DNA of 64,000 nt from Akkermansiaceae bacterium. GTDB taxonomy: Bacteria > Verrucomicrobiota > Verrucomicrobiia > Verrucomicrobiales > Akkermansiaceae. Numbering within the stretch: the first letter of the stretch is position 1; the number at the start of each line of letters is the position of its first letter. The position numbers and the translations under genes are program-made. Where the stretch lies: the NCBI GenBank assembly GCA_024233115.1, contig JACKQB010000009.1, positions 14,883 through 78,882 on the forward strand. Reading direction: 5' to 3'. The notes under the pieces are model-generated. The model searched no databases and had not been told where the DNA came from. It worked only from the letters and a program-made list of their open reading frames with translations. Below are positions 34,371-43,725 of the stretch, in pieces.

Positions 34371-36071
34371 GTGCCGCGAGCAACAGAGACTAGAGGTGAA
34401 AACATGGGACTCAAGCAGTCGCGTCAGCAACTTTCCGAGCAGCTTTTCTACGGCATGTCATGGAGTGGCAGTGAACGCAACTGCCTGTTCCTCAATCATG
34501 GTGGCAAGAGCTTTGCCACGGCTTCTTACATCACTGGTTTTGACTTCGACGATGATGCGCGTGGAATTGCGATGGTCGATTGGGATCACGATGGTGATCT
34601 CGATATGTGGGTCAGCAACCGCTATGGCCCCCAGGTCAGATACTTGGAAAACCAGATCTCCGACTCCCGTTGGATCAGCATGAAACTGCTAGGGGACGGT
34701 AAAAAGATCAACCGGGATGCAGTTGGCTCAACGGTGATCGTCTGGATCGAGGAAGATGGAAAGGAGGTTCCGTTAAAACGTAGTGTGGCAGCCGGTGACA
34801 GCTTCCTCAGTCAGTCGTCGCTATGGCTTAATGTAGGGCTTGCTGAAGCCACGATCAAACGCATTGAGATCCGCTGGCCGGATGGCAGTAAGCAGGAACT
34901 TTCAGCCCTTAAGGAGAACCGGCAATACACCCTGAAATACGGCGATAAGGATGCTGCGGTATGGAAACGCCCGACAAACTATAAACTACCAGATACTCCT
35001 CTTGAAGAACCTGTGCGTGACCATCGCGGCATTCGCCTTGTGGAAGGTTCTCCCTTGCCTCCGCTCGGTCTCGTGGATGCAAAGGGGAAACCTGCTGAAA
35101 TTCCCAAAGGCAAAAGCACCCTGATCAAATTCTGGGCAAGCTGGTGTCCGGATTGCCAGAACGATTTCAAGGAGCTTGAGCTCTACCGCAATTATTTTTC
35201 GCAAGTGGGCGTGGATGTGGTCCTGGTCAATACCGAGTTCAATGATGATGGTTCTTTGAAAATGGCGAAGTCTCCCGTGAAAGGGTTTCCATCCTATTTT
35301 ATGAACAAAGCCGGGGTAGATACTATCCAGCTCTTTCTGGATAGTATCTCTGTATTGCATCAAGAAATGGCATTACCCCTGAGTATCTTAGTGAATGCCG
35401 ACGGCAGGGTCAACGGAGTCTATGTTGGTCACGTAAAGCCTGAGAACATCGCTCGTGATGCCATCTGTGGTAGACGTGCGACGGCCTGGCGATACATGAA
35501 TGCCGTGCCGTTTCAGGGAAAGATGTTTAACAACACCTTTATGGCGAACTATGATCGTGTGGCTACCAATTTTCAAACTGCCGGGCACTACAAGTATGCT
35601 GCCAGTATCTATCAGATTGCACTACCTCATTACCCGAAGAGTGCTAAGCTTCACTTCGAATACGGAGAGTGCCTGAACAGGCTCGGGCAGATGCAATCTG
35701 CTATTCCGTTGCTGGAGAAAGCACTCAGCCTCAAGCCGGATTTTTCAGAGAAGCCTGATGCACTTCGAGCTTTGGGCTTTGCCTATATGCAATCGGAGCA
35801 GCCACAAAAGGCAGAAAAGGCACTCAAGGAGTCCCTCCAGATCAGCGAGGATAAAAGCACCCACTTATATCTTGGGTTGCTTGCAGAAGGAGGCAGCCTT
35901 TTTGCCCGTGCAGAACAACATTATCGACAAGCCATTGCATTATCCAAGCAACAGAAACCTGTCTTTAAAAGACCATGGCAAGCACTCTACCGTCTCTACA
36001 TCGAGCAGGGTAGAAATTTGGAAGCAGATCACCTCAGGGACGAAGCCTCAGAATTCGGTGTCTCATGGTAG
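34371..36071 (+). CDS. ASPIC/UnbV, thioredoxin and TPR domains, 3' part of the split gene
   Basis: In the same frame as the preceding gene, beyond its TGA. A GTG at 34371 and an ATG at 34404 are possible independent starts, but the protein would then lack a signal peptide. Domains in order: a last FG-GAP repeat (MVDWDHDGDLDMWVSNRYG), ASPIC/UnbV (VGSTVIVW to IEIRWPDGSKQEL), a TlpA-type thioredoxin with the CxxC motif FWASWCPDCQ near residue 260, then TPR helices (YGECLNRLGQMQSAIPLLEK). The thioredoxin and TPR parts look well preserved, so selection probably acted until recently or still acts on the full-length product. Confidence 0.75.
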   Translation: MPRATETRGENMGLKQSRQQLSEQLFYGMSWSGSERNCLFLNHGGKSFATASYITGFDFDDDARGIAMVDWDHDGDLDMWVSNRYGPQVRYLENQISDSRWISMKLLGDGKKINRDAVGSTVIVWIEEDGKEVPLKRSVAAGDSFLSQSSLWLNVGLAEATIKRIEIRWPDGSKQELSALKENRQYTLKYGDKDAAVWKRPTNYKLPDTPLEEPVRDHRGIRLVEGSPLPPLGLVDAKGKPAEIPKGKSTLIKFWASWCPDCQNDFKELELYRNYFSQVGVDVVLVNTEFNDDGSLKMAKSPVKGFPSYFMNKAGVDTIQLFLDSISVLHQEMALPLSILVNADGRVNGVYVGHVKPENIARDAICGRRATAWRYMNAVPFQGKMFNNTFMANYDRVATNFQTAGHYKYAASIYQIALPHYPKSAKLHFEYGECLNRLGQMQSAIPLLEKALSLKPDFSEKPDALRALGFAYMQSEQPQKAEKALKESLQISEDKSTHLYLGLLAEGGSLFARAEQHYRQAIALSKQQKPVFKRPWQALYRLYIEQGRNLEADHLRDEASEFGVSW

Positions 36072-36124
36072 GTTTGTGATTTGGGAAGAATAGACAAATC
36101 TGTCAATATATTGTCAATCTAATC

Positions 36125-37834
36125 ATGTTAGGCTCATCGACTTTAAAAAATAAGATACCAGAGGTATATCATGTGGTTTCGTTCAAAACTGTGTCGAGAA
36201 TGCCAGCTTTTGATGATTATCAAAAAGTGATCATCATCAAATCCATACGCCGATTGCAGCGGTTTTGTGCCATTGATGTGCTCACATATTGTGTGACGGA
36301 TACTGATGTGGAAATGCTTGTTTCTGTGCCGGATCGTGAAAGCTATTTGACAAGGTTTGAGGGGAAGAACGAGGAGGGAAAACTAATTGACCACTTCAAA
36401 CACCGATACAGTGCATCCCGAATTGCGGAAATTAAAGAGCAAATCGCGGAAGCAAGGGCAAGCGGGGAGGATGGTCAGGATGTGTTCGATCATTATACCA
36501 GGCGCATTTGTGATTTGAACCTGTTTGTGGAAGCGATTCAACAAGGATTCACCCATTGGTATAAAAATAAGTTTAGCAAGGACAGCTCACGGGTCAGAGG
36601 GCAAATCTGGGCGGCACGTCTCGCAAAGGACGAGATGGTAAAGGGGGCCGAACTTCGGCAGCAAGCAGTGCAGACAGATCTCGCTGCCATACGCAAAGGG
36701 TTGGTCACTGCTTCTCAAAACTATCGCTGGTCGGGTTACGCCAAGGCTTGCACAGGAGATAAGAATGCCCAACGAGGGTTGTGTCGCGTCATGGGAGCAT
36801 CGTTGCATGACTGGGACGAAGTCAGGGCGAAATATGGCGACCTGATGAAAGTGAAAGCTGGCGAAATAGAAAAGGTTGAGAGTCCCGCCAAAAATGTCGA
36901 CAGAGGTAATGGTAAACTGCTTATTAGCCCTTCCCATAAGAATAAACTTGGGACCAGAAAATGGGTTAAATGGAGTATGGTGGTGTTACTGTTAGGTGCT
37001 GTTGCCTATGGAGTGAAATTCTATACGGCCCCCAAAAAGAAGGATGGTCAACCTGTTGAGAAATCTGATGAGACATCGAATACCCCAAGTTCTCGATCAA
37101 GCCATGAGGAGCCAGCATTCGATAACGACCCTAATGTAGTTGCAAACGCTTTTCTTGCTGCAACGGATCCGTCCGAGCGCCTAAAGATGGCCCGCAATTG
37201 GCGCGATGTAAAAGCGCACATGACATCTTATCATGCTGAAGCCCTGAATGGGAAAACAATAGGTCTGGGTCCCGTGAAAATTGGTAATGTAGGCGGTATC
37301 ACATGTTCCAGTTATGAGGTGGTTCTCGCCAGTGGCGATATGCGACAGTTGACAGTTGTGCCTACTGAGGACGGTATGAAAGTCGATTGGGACGCTTATG
37401 CTCGATACGGCACTGCCACTTGGTCACAGATACTTGCTGGTACAGTGAAGTCGGCGGATGTCAGGGTTAGGGTTAAGCCCGTGGGGCATTATATTTTTGC
37501 CTTTAGGGATGATACCCGTTGGCGCTGTTATTTGCTGAGTAGTCCTGATGTGAATCAATCTGTCTACGCCTACGCCAAGGTAGGATCTACAACCCATGAG
37601 ATTCTCAAATCAGCAGCTACCCAATTTGACGGGCCGGGTGCGCGTTTGACTATTCGTATTTCCAGCACAAAGGAAGGGCTAAAGCATCGCCAGTTTAATC
37701 TCGATCGCGTTCTGGCTATTGGCTGGGTGCTCAATAAGCCAGAGAAATTTGAAAATACGTGGGTCAAACCTCATGCGGATATCCTTAATGGCGAGGGCGA
37801 AAAACTTCACGCACCACGTAGTAGTTTTAAGTAG
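36125..37834 (+). CDS. RAYT-like domain without HUH histidines, membrane-anchored
   Basis: 569 residues. Residues 10-235 follow REP-associated tyrosine transposases (Y1/TnpA-REP): PEVYHVVSFKTVSRMPAF, DVLTYCVTDTDVEMLVSVP, WYKNKFSKDSSRVRGQIWAARL, then NYRWSGYAKACTGD. Where RAYTs have Y-C-V-M-x-N-H-x-H, this protein has Y-C-V-T-D-T-D-V-E, so both metal-binding histidines (positions 61 and 63) are Asp and Glu; the nucleophile-like Tyr146 is kept. A single TM follows (MVVLLLGAVAYGVKFY, near 285-300), then a Ser/Glu-rich linker and a 220-residue C-terminal domain that I do not recognise. DNA cleavage seems unlikely. It starts 54 bases after the split FG-GAP gene. Confidence 0.7.
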   Translation: MLGSSTLKNKIPEVYHVVSFKTVSRMPAFDDYQKVIIIKSIRRLQRFCAIDVLTYCVTDTDVEMLVSVPDRESYLTRFEGKNEEGKLIDHFKHRYSASRIAEIKEQIAEARASGEDGQDVFDHYTRRICDLNLFVEAIQQGFTHWYKNKFSKDSSRVRGQIWAARLAKDEMVKGAELRQQAVQTDLAAIRKGLVTASQNYRWSGYAKACTGDKNAQRGLCRVMGASLHDWDEVRAKYGDLMKVKAGEIEKVESPAKNVDRGNGKLLISPSHKNKLGTRKWVKWSMVVLLLGAVAYGVKFYTAPKKKDGQPVEKSDETSNTPSSRSSHEEPAFDNDPNVVANAFLAATDPSERLKMARNWRDVKAHMTSYHAEALNGKTIGLGPVKIGNVGGITCSSYEVVLASGDMRQLTVVPTEDGMKVDWDAYARYGTATWSQILAGTVKSADVRVRVKPVGHYIFAFRDDTRWRCYLLSSPDVNQSVYAYAKVGSTTHEILKSAATQFDGPGARLTIRISSTKEGLKHRQFNLDRVLAIGWVLNKPEKFENTWVKPHADILNGEGEKLHAPRSSFK

Positions 37835-37982
37835 TCCCGGGCACTGGTAGGCACCTCATGAAATCCTACTCCACAGCCAATCCCTCCTTGCCGTCCGCTC
37901 GATGGTAAGCTAGAGTGGTGGCGTAAAAGGGGCGCTTGCAGACACCCGGTCATCGGATGCCGCTCCGGCAGAACTGCTGGAG

Positions 37983-38195
37983 ATGGCGCAGCGATTGGTG
38001 TGTGCTTTTCCGGAGTGTTTCTGGTATCGGCGCGAGGACTACCAGATGAGTTCGTTCGGCGATATCCGCCTCGTCATCAATGCAGCCGATGACTCCCCTC
38101 GTTTTTCCCAAGCTGTGGCCACCTTCCACGAGGGTGCTGTGGAGGTTGCCAGATCCAGTGTCCTCGACGTTAGTGTGTTAGAGACGAACGGCTAA
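37983..38195 (+). CDS. short hypothetical, probably a gene remnant
   Basis: A 70-residue frame (AFPECFWYRREDYQ, DIRLVINAADD). The coding texture continues upstream of the ATG for about 25 codons to a TAG, so the reading may be the surviving middle of a longer lost gene. No start signal. Function unknown. Confidence 0.3.
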   Translation: MAQRLVCAFPECFWYRREDYQMSSFGDIRLVINAADDSPRFSQAVATFHEGAVEVARSSVLDVSVLETNG

Positions 38196-38301
38196 GAAGT
38201 CGAAAAATTCCGAGGCGACCGGGAAAAGGAGACCGCTTTCCGCCATCTGCTGGGCTGCCTGTGGCAAGGATGAAGGCTTTAGCCCGATTCTCCTCATCCA
38301 G

Positions 38302-38565
38302 ATGATGAGACGCTTCGCTAGAGTTACCAAAGAGGAGGTGGCCGAAGTCAAAGCCCGCGATATCGACCTCATCGAGCTGAAAAAAGCCTGGATTGAAATC
38401 TCGGACAAGGCCGAGCGCGAGCTCACAGCCCTTGCCGATGAGCAGCCAGACATGCCCATCGGTGTCGCATTTGTAAACCAAAACGGAGAACCCGGATGGT
38501 TCCGCGACGTCCCTACGCCCAGCCGTCCACCCCATTGGCGTCCGCGGCTGTCTGCCACAGATTAG
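38302..38565 (+). CDS. short hypothetical, possible remnant
   Basis: An 87-residue Glu/Lys-rich frame (ELKKAWIEISDKAERELTAL, then PIGVAFVNQNGEPGWFRDVP). It lies in a different frame from the short reading at 37983-38195 and could be part of the same decayed gene after a frameshift, or an independent small protein. Weak evidence. Confidence 0.3.
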   Translation: MMRRFARVTKEEVAEVKARDIDLIELKKAWIEISDKAERELTALADEQPDMPIGVAFVNQNGEPGWFRDVPTPSRPPHWRPRLSATD

Positions 38566-38689
38566 TGGCTAGCCCGTTAGCATGGCTTTCTTATTGCCTT
38601 GGAGGACGAGGGGGCATCGTATTCTGCAATGCTGTCTTGCTGACTTTTAAATCGCCTAAGCCGGGGAAATTGATCAAAGTAGCGCTGCA

Positions 38690-40165
38690 ATGCGTTACGC
38701 GATCGTTTCCGACATTCATGCCAACCTCCAGGCCTGGGAGGCGGTGGTGGATGATATGGCGGGTCTGCAAATCGACCACATCATCTGCTTGGGTGACATT
38801 GTTGGTTATGGACCTGACCCTTCTCCGGTTACGCAAGCCATCCGCAAACTCGCCAGCGTGGCTGTGGTAGGCAATCATGACGCCGCAGTGTGTGGCAGGA
38901 TGGACACCTCGCTCTTTAACGACAATGCCAGTGAGGCCATCGCCTGGACCAAGGGGAAGTTGTCGGATGACGACTCGCGGTATCTTCGACAGCTGCCGGA
39001 GAAAGCACGGCCGGAGGGAGCCGGCTTTCTTGTCGTCCACGCGGAAGTGGTCGAGCCAATGGCCTTTGGTTACATCCTCGACGAAGAGACTGCCAGGGTG
39101 AACTTCGCAGCCTGTGACGACCGGATTATCTTTATCGGCCATTCACACCGGGCCGGGGTGTTTATGGAGCAGCCGTCGGGTGAAATCAGCCTCCATGATC
39201 CCTATGATTTTTGCTGTGATGCTCAGAATCGATATATCATCAACCCCGGCTCGGTGGGCGATCCAAGGAGCACAAGTATCGTGGCGTCCTACGCGATCTA
39301 TGACGACCTGACAAGGGATGTGCATTTCCGGCGTATCGCGTTTGATATCGAGGCGTTTCGAGCCAACATCGATGCGACGGAGCTGGTGAGCCGACCGTTC
39401 TTCTTGCGTTACCTCGAGGAGATTGCGCTAGGTGGTGCGGCAGGGGCTTACTCCATTCCCTCGGTTCAGGAAACCGACAGTGTGCCTCGGATCAACCTGG
39501 CAAGTCCGAAGATAGTGGTCAAAAAGAAAGACCCTTTTGTCAAGGTGGGCATTGGGGTGATCCTGGTCGCGCTTGGCGCGGGTATCTGGTTTTTTTCCCA
39601 CAACACAAAGCGCTCGGTCGAAAAGTCAACGGCTGCCCAAAAAGTGGCTGGAAGGCAATCCGGCAAAACCTCTTCATCGTCGGTGGTGGCCGGGGAAGCA
39701 AAGAACGGGGGGCTGCCTGAAGTGACTGAGCAACTACCGGTGACTGCCCGGTTTGTCCGGATTTCATTACCGCGCGACGGATACCTTTGCCTTGCAGAAG
39801 TGGAGGTCTATAGCGGTGGTATCAACGTCGCATTGAAGGGGAAGGCCACGCAGTCATCGAACATCAGTGGTTTCAGTACTGCAGACAAGGCCATCGATGG
39901 CGATATATCGGGTCGTTACCATGAGCAGCACATGACGCACACACAGTTGGGAACAGGGAATTGGTGGCTGCTCGACCTAGGTAAGGATTACCCCATCGAT
40001 CAATTGGTGGTATGGAATCGAAACGAAGGCAGGAATCCGGAGGAATACGAAACCCTGTGGGCACGACTCGATGGTTATACACTTCAACTGCTCGATCAGG
40101 ACAAAAACCCGGTGTTCCTGAGAAAAAACAACCCGGGAAAAGGCGTCCGGAACATCGTTAAGTAA
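38690..40165 (+). CDS. metallophosphoesterase-TM-F5/8 type C domain protein
   Basis: 491 residues. Residues 1-240 are a calcineurin-like phosphoesterase with all metal motifs: SDIHAN, LGDIVGYG, VGNHDA and IGHSHRAG, closest to the YfcE/DNA-repair-exonuclease-like branch. Residues about 283-303 are a single TM (VGIGVILVALGAGIWFF). After a Ser/Lys-rich linker, residues 355-480 form an F5/8 type C (discoidin/fucolectin-like) domain: RFVRISLPRDGYLCLAEVEV, GKATQSSNISGFSTADKAID and NWWLLDLGKDYPIDQLVVWN. There is no signal peptide, so the enzyme should be cytoplasmic and the sugar-binding-type domain outside. The substrate is unknown. Confidence 0.85.
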   Translation: MRYAIVSDIHANLQAWEAVVDDMAGLQIDHIICLGDIVGYGPDPSPVTQAIRKLASVAVVGNHDAAVCGRMDTSLFNDNASEAIAWTKGKLSDDDSRYLRQLPEKARPEGAGFLVVHAEVVEPMAFGYILDEETARVNFAACDDRIIFIGHSHRAGVFMEQPSGEISLHDPYDFCCDAQNRYIINPGSVGDPRSTSIVASYAIYDDLTRDVHFRRIAFDIEAFRANIDATELVSRPFFLRYLEEIALGGAAGAYSIPSVQETDSVPRINLASPKIVVKKKDPFVKVGIGVILVALGAGIWFFSHNTKRSVEKSTAAQKVAGRQSGKTSSSSVVAGEAKNGGLPEVTEQLPVTARFVRISLPRDGYLCLAEVEVYSGGINVALKGKATQSSNISGFSTADKAIDGDISGRYHEQHMTHTQLGTGNWWLLDLGKDYPIDQLVVWNRNEGRNPEEYETLWARLDGYTLQLLDQDKNPVFLRKNNPGKGVRNIVK

Positions 40166-40176
40166 CCGCGGGAAAC

Positions 40177-43100
40177 TCACCTGACCCGTTGACTGCGGAT
40201 TTGCAGGAAGATCATCGTTGCGAGTTGACAGAGGGAGATGCAGCCGGCGATCACCCATAGGCAGGCGTGGGTGGTTTTGCTGGTTATGCCTAACCAGTAT
40301 TTCCGCTCGGCAAGGAAAATACTCCGTTTTGTTTTTTGCCGGTAATCGAGCCGGTCGATCTCCGCCTTACTGACTAACAGGTCTGTGCGTATGTTGACAA
40401 AAAAGTCCCTCACCGGCTTGGTGTAAATGGTTTCATCATCTGGATAGGGGGGGATGGCCAGCAGGGCATCCATATCCTTTCTGCGGCCTGCATGGGCGAT
40501 GCGCCAAGAAAGCTCATCTGCTTCCTCAACCGTCCGGGCCTCGGCCGCCATCAGCCGGGTGAGGGCTTCGGTCAGGATATTGAGACGCTCACTTTCTGAC
40601 GGCTGCAGGCCCTGCTCTTCGTTGCCGGAAAAACGTTGGTCGTTCCGCTCCTTGAGGGGATCGATTTCACCCTGTAGCCTACGGCGTTGATGTTCAAAGG
40701 GGTTTTGTGTCGCCTGGCTGACAATCATGCCTTCATAGGCATAACGCAGCGGCATGAAGCGCGCCGGGAATGGCTCGGCACCCGCTGCGCGGCCTTCAGC
40801 GGCTCCCTTGAACAAACCGCGGTTCATTTCATCAAAGGAAACCAGCGCTCCCGCGAGAAGGATTTGTGGCACCAGCAGCAGTGGGACTGAGCTCAACGCG
40901 GCCCGTTCGGTAGTGACGATGGATGAGACCACCAGCGCCATGGATGTGCCACACAGAGCCGTGACGGTCATCCACCCCCAGTGGATGACAAACATACCGT
41001 GGATATCCAACATGAAATGCCCCAGCCAGGTGTAGATGGCACATTGAATCAGGGCGAGAATGGCCAGCGCCAGAAATTTGGCGGTGACATAGAGGAAGGT
41101 GCCCGACCGGCAGTTGCGCTCGCGTCGAAGAACGGGGGAGTCGCGCAGGATTTCCGTAGCGCTGTTAGTCAGGCCCAGGAACATGCCGATGGTGGCGGTC
41201 AGGAAAAGGTAAACCGGGAGGTGCAGCCCGGTATGGAATGAGTATCCTCCGTCCGGGGAGGCACGCAGTGTGACCCCTATGAGCAAGGCCAGCAGGGGGG
41301 CTTCCAGCAGGATGCTGTAGATCGTGCCGCGGTTCCTGAATTTGGACATCAGTGATCTGACCAGATGGGTGCGGAACAGGCGCAGCCACTCGGCGCCACG
41401 TTGTTTTCGTGAACGTGTCGGCACGGCCATGTGGTCCTCGCTGAGGGTGACATCGACCGTCTGGCTTTGTTCAGGCTTGCTTCCCTTGGCGACTTCATCG
41501 ACCAGCTGGCTGCCCTCGAAGCGTTCCTGCCAGAAGGTGGAGGGAAATCGGCGGACGCCACCGCTTTCCCTTCCTGCGATACCGTGCAGGGGGGTTTCTA
41601 ACACATCAAAAACAAAGTCGGCACCCGCTTGTTGGGCTTGCTGGCTCTTGAGGCGCATCGGTGGGAGGATATTCAGCTCCTTGCAGGCATCCCGGAAGTA
41701 CTGCCCCATGGCCAGTGGTGTGCCGAAAAAGGCGACCCGTCCCCCCTGGTCAAGCATCAGGACTTTATCGAATAAGCGCAGCACCCGGGCACCGGGGCGG
41801 TGGAGGGATGCGATCACAATGTTATCGCGCGAGAGGGCATGCAGCGTTTCGGCCACATGTTCAGAGTCTTTCGAGGAAAGCCCTGAGATCGGTTCGTCAA
41901 AGAGGAAGATCTCCGCGGCGCTACCCAGGTCGAGGCCGAGATTGAGTCGGCCCCGCTCGCCGCCGCTGAGGGTTTTTTCTCCAGGGGAGCCCACCCGTCT
42001 TCTGGCCAAAGGTTGCAGGGCCAGTTCGGCGAGGATGGAGTCAACCCGCTTGGAGTGTTCCCGTGAGGAAAGATGGGGTCGTCGAACCGTTGATGCGTGA
42101 GCCAGGTGTTCCCGCACCGTGAGCTGCGGGTTCAGCGCCTCTTCTTGGGGCATGCTGGCGATAAATGGAGCCAGTTGCGGTCGATGTTCGTAAAGTGAGA
42201 TGTCATTCAGCAGGACCCGTCCCCGGGTCGGTTTAAGATGACCGGCCAGAGAGGCCAGCAGGGTGCTCTTACCACTGCCGCTGGGACCCATGATACAGAG
42301 CATTTCCCCGCGTTTGACCGAGAAGGCGACGTTATCGAGCACGACCTTGTCATTGCCATAGCGATGGTTCAGGTTTTCTACGGTCAACTCCCTGATGACG
42401 GCACGTTCCTCGTCCAGGAAACCCTCACTGAACCTACACCGAACCGCCTGGTTTGGGCTGAGGCGGATCAGGGAGCCGTCGACGAGTTTGCATTCGCTCC
42501 TGACGGGATGCCCGTCGACGATCACGATGCGTTCGGCATCAATGACCGATAGGGAGCCTTGGGCAGACTGGGCATTGTAGTTGATTTTTAACACCGCCCT
42601 GCGTGCCAGTCCGGAAGTCAGCAGGACATCGCCACGTTTTAGCGCCGAGGGGTCGTTGGAGACGAGGCATTGCTGCCTGCCTGCATCCATCTTGAACCGG
42701 CTCCCGGTCTCCATCGATTGCTTGCGTAGCGATTCGAGACTGGTCTCCGCGCCGTTTTCTAACAACAAATGGTCCAGCACCGGCAGTTCGTAACGAGTCC
42801 CGGGCTGGAGGACCTCACCGGACGAGAGGGAGATGCCGGTCTTGACAAGAGCCTCGACATGGACGTTGAGGCCGAAATCAAGTCGCACCTTGCTTTGCCG
42901 CGACCGGACACGCTCGGCGGAAAGATGCGATCCGCTTTTGTTGAGATACAGCGTCTGTCTTTGCCCGGTCCGGGCGGAGTTCAGGAAAAAGCGAATATCC
43001 TCGGCGGTGAGTGTCCAGGATGGCAGGCCGATGCTTTGGTGGTGGCGGAGACGTAGGCATTGCCCGGTTTCAAGGGAGCTGCCACTGACCCAGATGGGTT

Positions 43101-43725
43101 GTTTGCCCGTGTTGCGTATCAGGATCAATCCCTCGGAGCGATAGGCACAGAATGCAAAACCTGTGTTGTCGGAAGGCAGCAGCACATCCGCGTGGGTCTG
43201 GCTCGAAAACACAACCTTGTCGAATGGCAGGGGCGACGTCGGCATTTCCCCGTTCATTTCGGCCATGATTGCGGCACCTATCCCCTCGGCCTCCAGGCTT
43301 TGCATGACCTTGGCAAAGGCCTGACGACTCCGCAGTGCGGAGCCAGATGCCACAACCAGAAGGTAGAGTTGAAGACCTAGTGATATGATCTCGTTGGTTC
43401 CGATCTGGTGGCGTAGTGTCCTGGCCACCACTTCAGGCGATTGTGGGTTTGCCAGCGCATGATGCAGCCGGCGGGCCAGCCAGCCGTGGTCGGCCTCGGG
43501 AAAGGCATGCCTGAGAAGGTCGAGTGCCACCTCGGCCTCGGCCCGGTCGACCCGACTATCGAGCGACACAAAGGTGGCGAAGACGTCGACCAGGTTGCCG
43601 GCATGTTTCATCCCCCCGGGTTCGGAGGGGCTCAGTCTTCTGAGGACGGGCATACGCTCCAACCATCCCCGGAGGCGGTTAATCGGGCGGTGTTTGCGCG
43701 GGGCTTGGTCATCGGGTGCTGCCAC
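40177..43725 (-). CDS. TerB-like/ABC transporter fusion (ABCG-type half transporter)
   Basis: 1182 residues. Residues about 45-100 resemble a TerB/DjlA-like helical domain (FATFVSLDSRVDRAEAEVAL). Residues 170-440 are beta-rich and contain two similar stretches that could be FHA-like, without a secure match. An ABC ATPase follows: Walker A GPSGSGKSTLLASLAGH near 480, signature LSGGERGRLNLGLDL near 582, Walker B EIFLFDEPISGLS near 605. Residues 790-1180 carry about six TMs of ABC2 type (LLALLIGVTL, MFLGLTNSATEILRDSPVL, AALSSVPLLLVPQILLAGAL), with a large loop near 1000-1120. The ABC-then-TM order is that of ABCG exporters. The cargo is unknown. Confidence 0.85.
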   Translation of the reverse strand: MAAPDDQAPRKHRPINRLRGWLERMPVLRRLSPSEPGGMKHAGNLVDVFATFVSLDSRVDRAEAEVALDLLRHAFPEADHGWLARRLHHALANPQSPEVVARTLRHQIGTNEIISLGLQLYLLVVASGSALRSRQAFAKVMQSLEAEGIGAAIMAEMNGEMPTSPLPFDKVVFSSQTHADVLLPSDNTGFAFCAYRSEGLILIRNTGKQPIWVSGSSLETGQCLRLRHHQSIGLPSWTLTAEDIRFFLNSARTGQRQTLYLNKSGSHLSAERVRSRQSKVRLDFGLNVHVEALVKTGISLSSGEVLQPGTRYELPVLDHLLLENGAETSLESLRKQSMETGSRFKMDAGRQQCLVSNDPSALKRGDVLLTSGLARRAVLKINYNAQSAQGSLSVIDAERIVIVDGHPVRSECKLVDGSLIRLSPNQAVRCRFSEGFLDEERAVIRELTVENLNHRYGNDKVVLDNVAFSVKRGEMLCIMGPSGSGKSTLLASLAGHLKPTRGRVLLNDISLYEHRPQLAPFIASMPQEEALNPQLTVREHLAHASTVRRPHLSSREHSKRVDSILAELALQPLARRRVGSPGEKTLSGGERGRLNLGLDLGSAAEIFLFDEPISGLSSKDSEHVAETLHALSRDNIVIASLHRPGARVLRLFDKVLMLDQGGRVAFFGTPLAMGQYFRDACKELNILPPMRLKSQQAQQAGADFVFDVLETPLHGIAGRESGGVRRFPSTFWQERFEGSQLVDEVAKGSKPEQSQTVDVTLSEDHMAVPTRSRKQRGAEWLRLFRTHLVRSLMSKFRNRGTIYSILLEAPLLALLIGVTLRASPDGGYSFHTGLHLPVYLFLTATIGMFLGLTNSATEILRDSPVLRRERNCRSGTFLYVTAKFLALAILALIQCAIYTWLGHFMLDIHGMFVIHWGWMTVTALCGTSMALVVSSIVTTERAALSSVPLLLVPQILLAGALVSFDEMNRGLFKGAAEGRAAGAEPFPARFMPLRYAYEGMIVSQATQNPFEHQRRRLQGEIDPLKERNDQRFSGNEEQGLQPSESERLNILTEALTRLMAAEARTVEEADELSWRIAHAGRRKDMDALLAIPPYPDDETIYTKPVRDFFVNIRTDLLVSKAEIDRLDYRQKTKRSIFLAERKYWLGITSKTTHACLWVIAGCISLCQLATMIFLQIRSQRVR

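Noticed and set aside
36125..37834. Active IS200/RAYT transposon
   Set aside because: The HUH histidines are absent, there is a TM and an extra domain, and no flanking element ends were seen.
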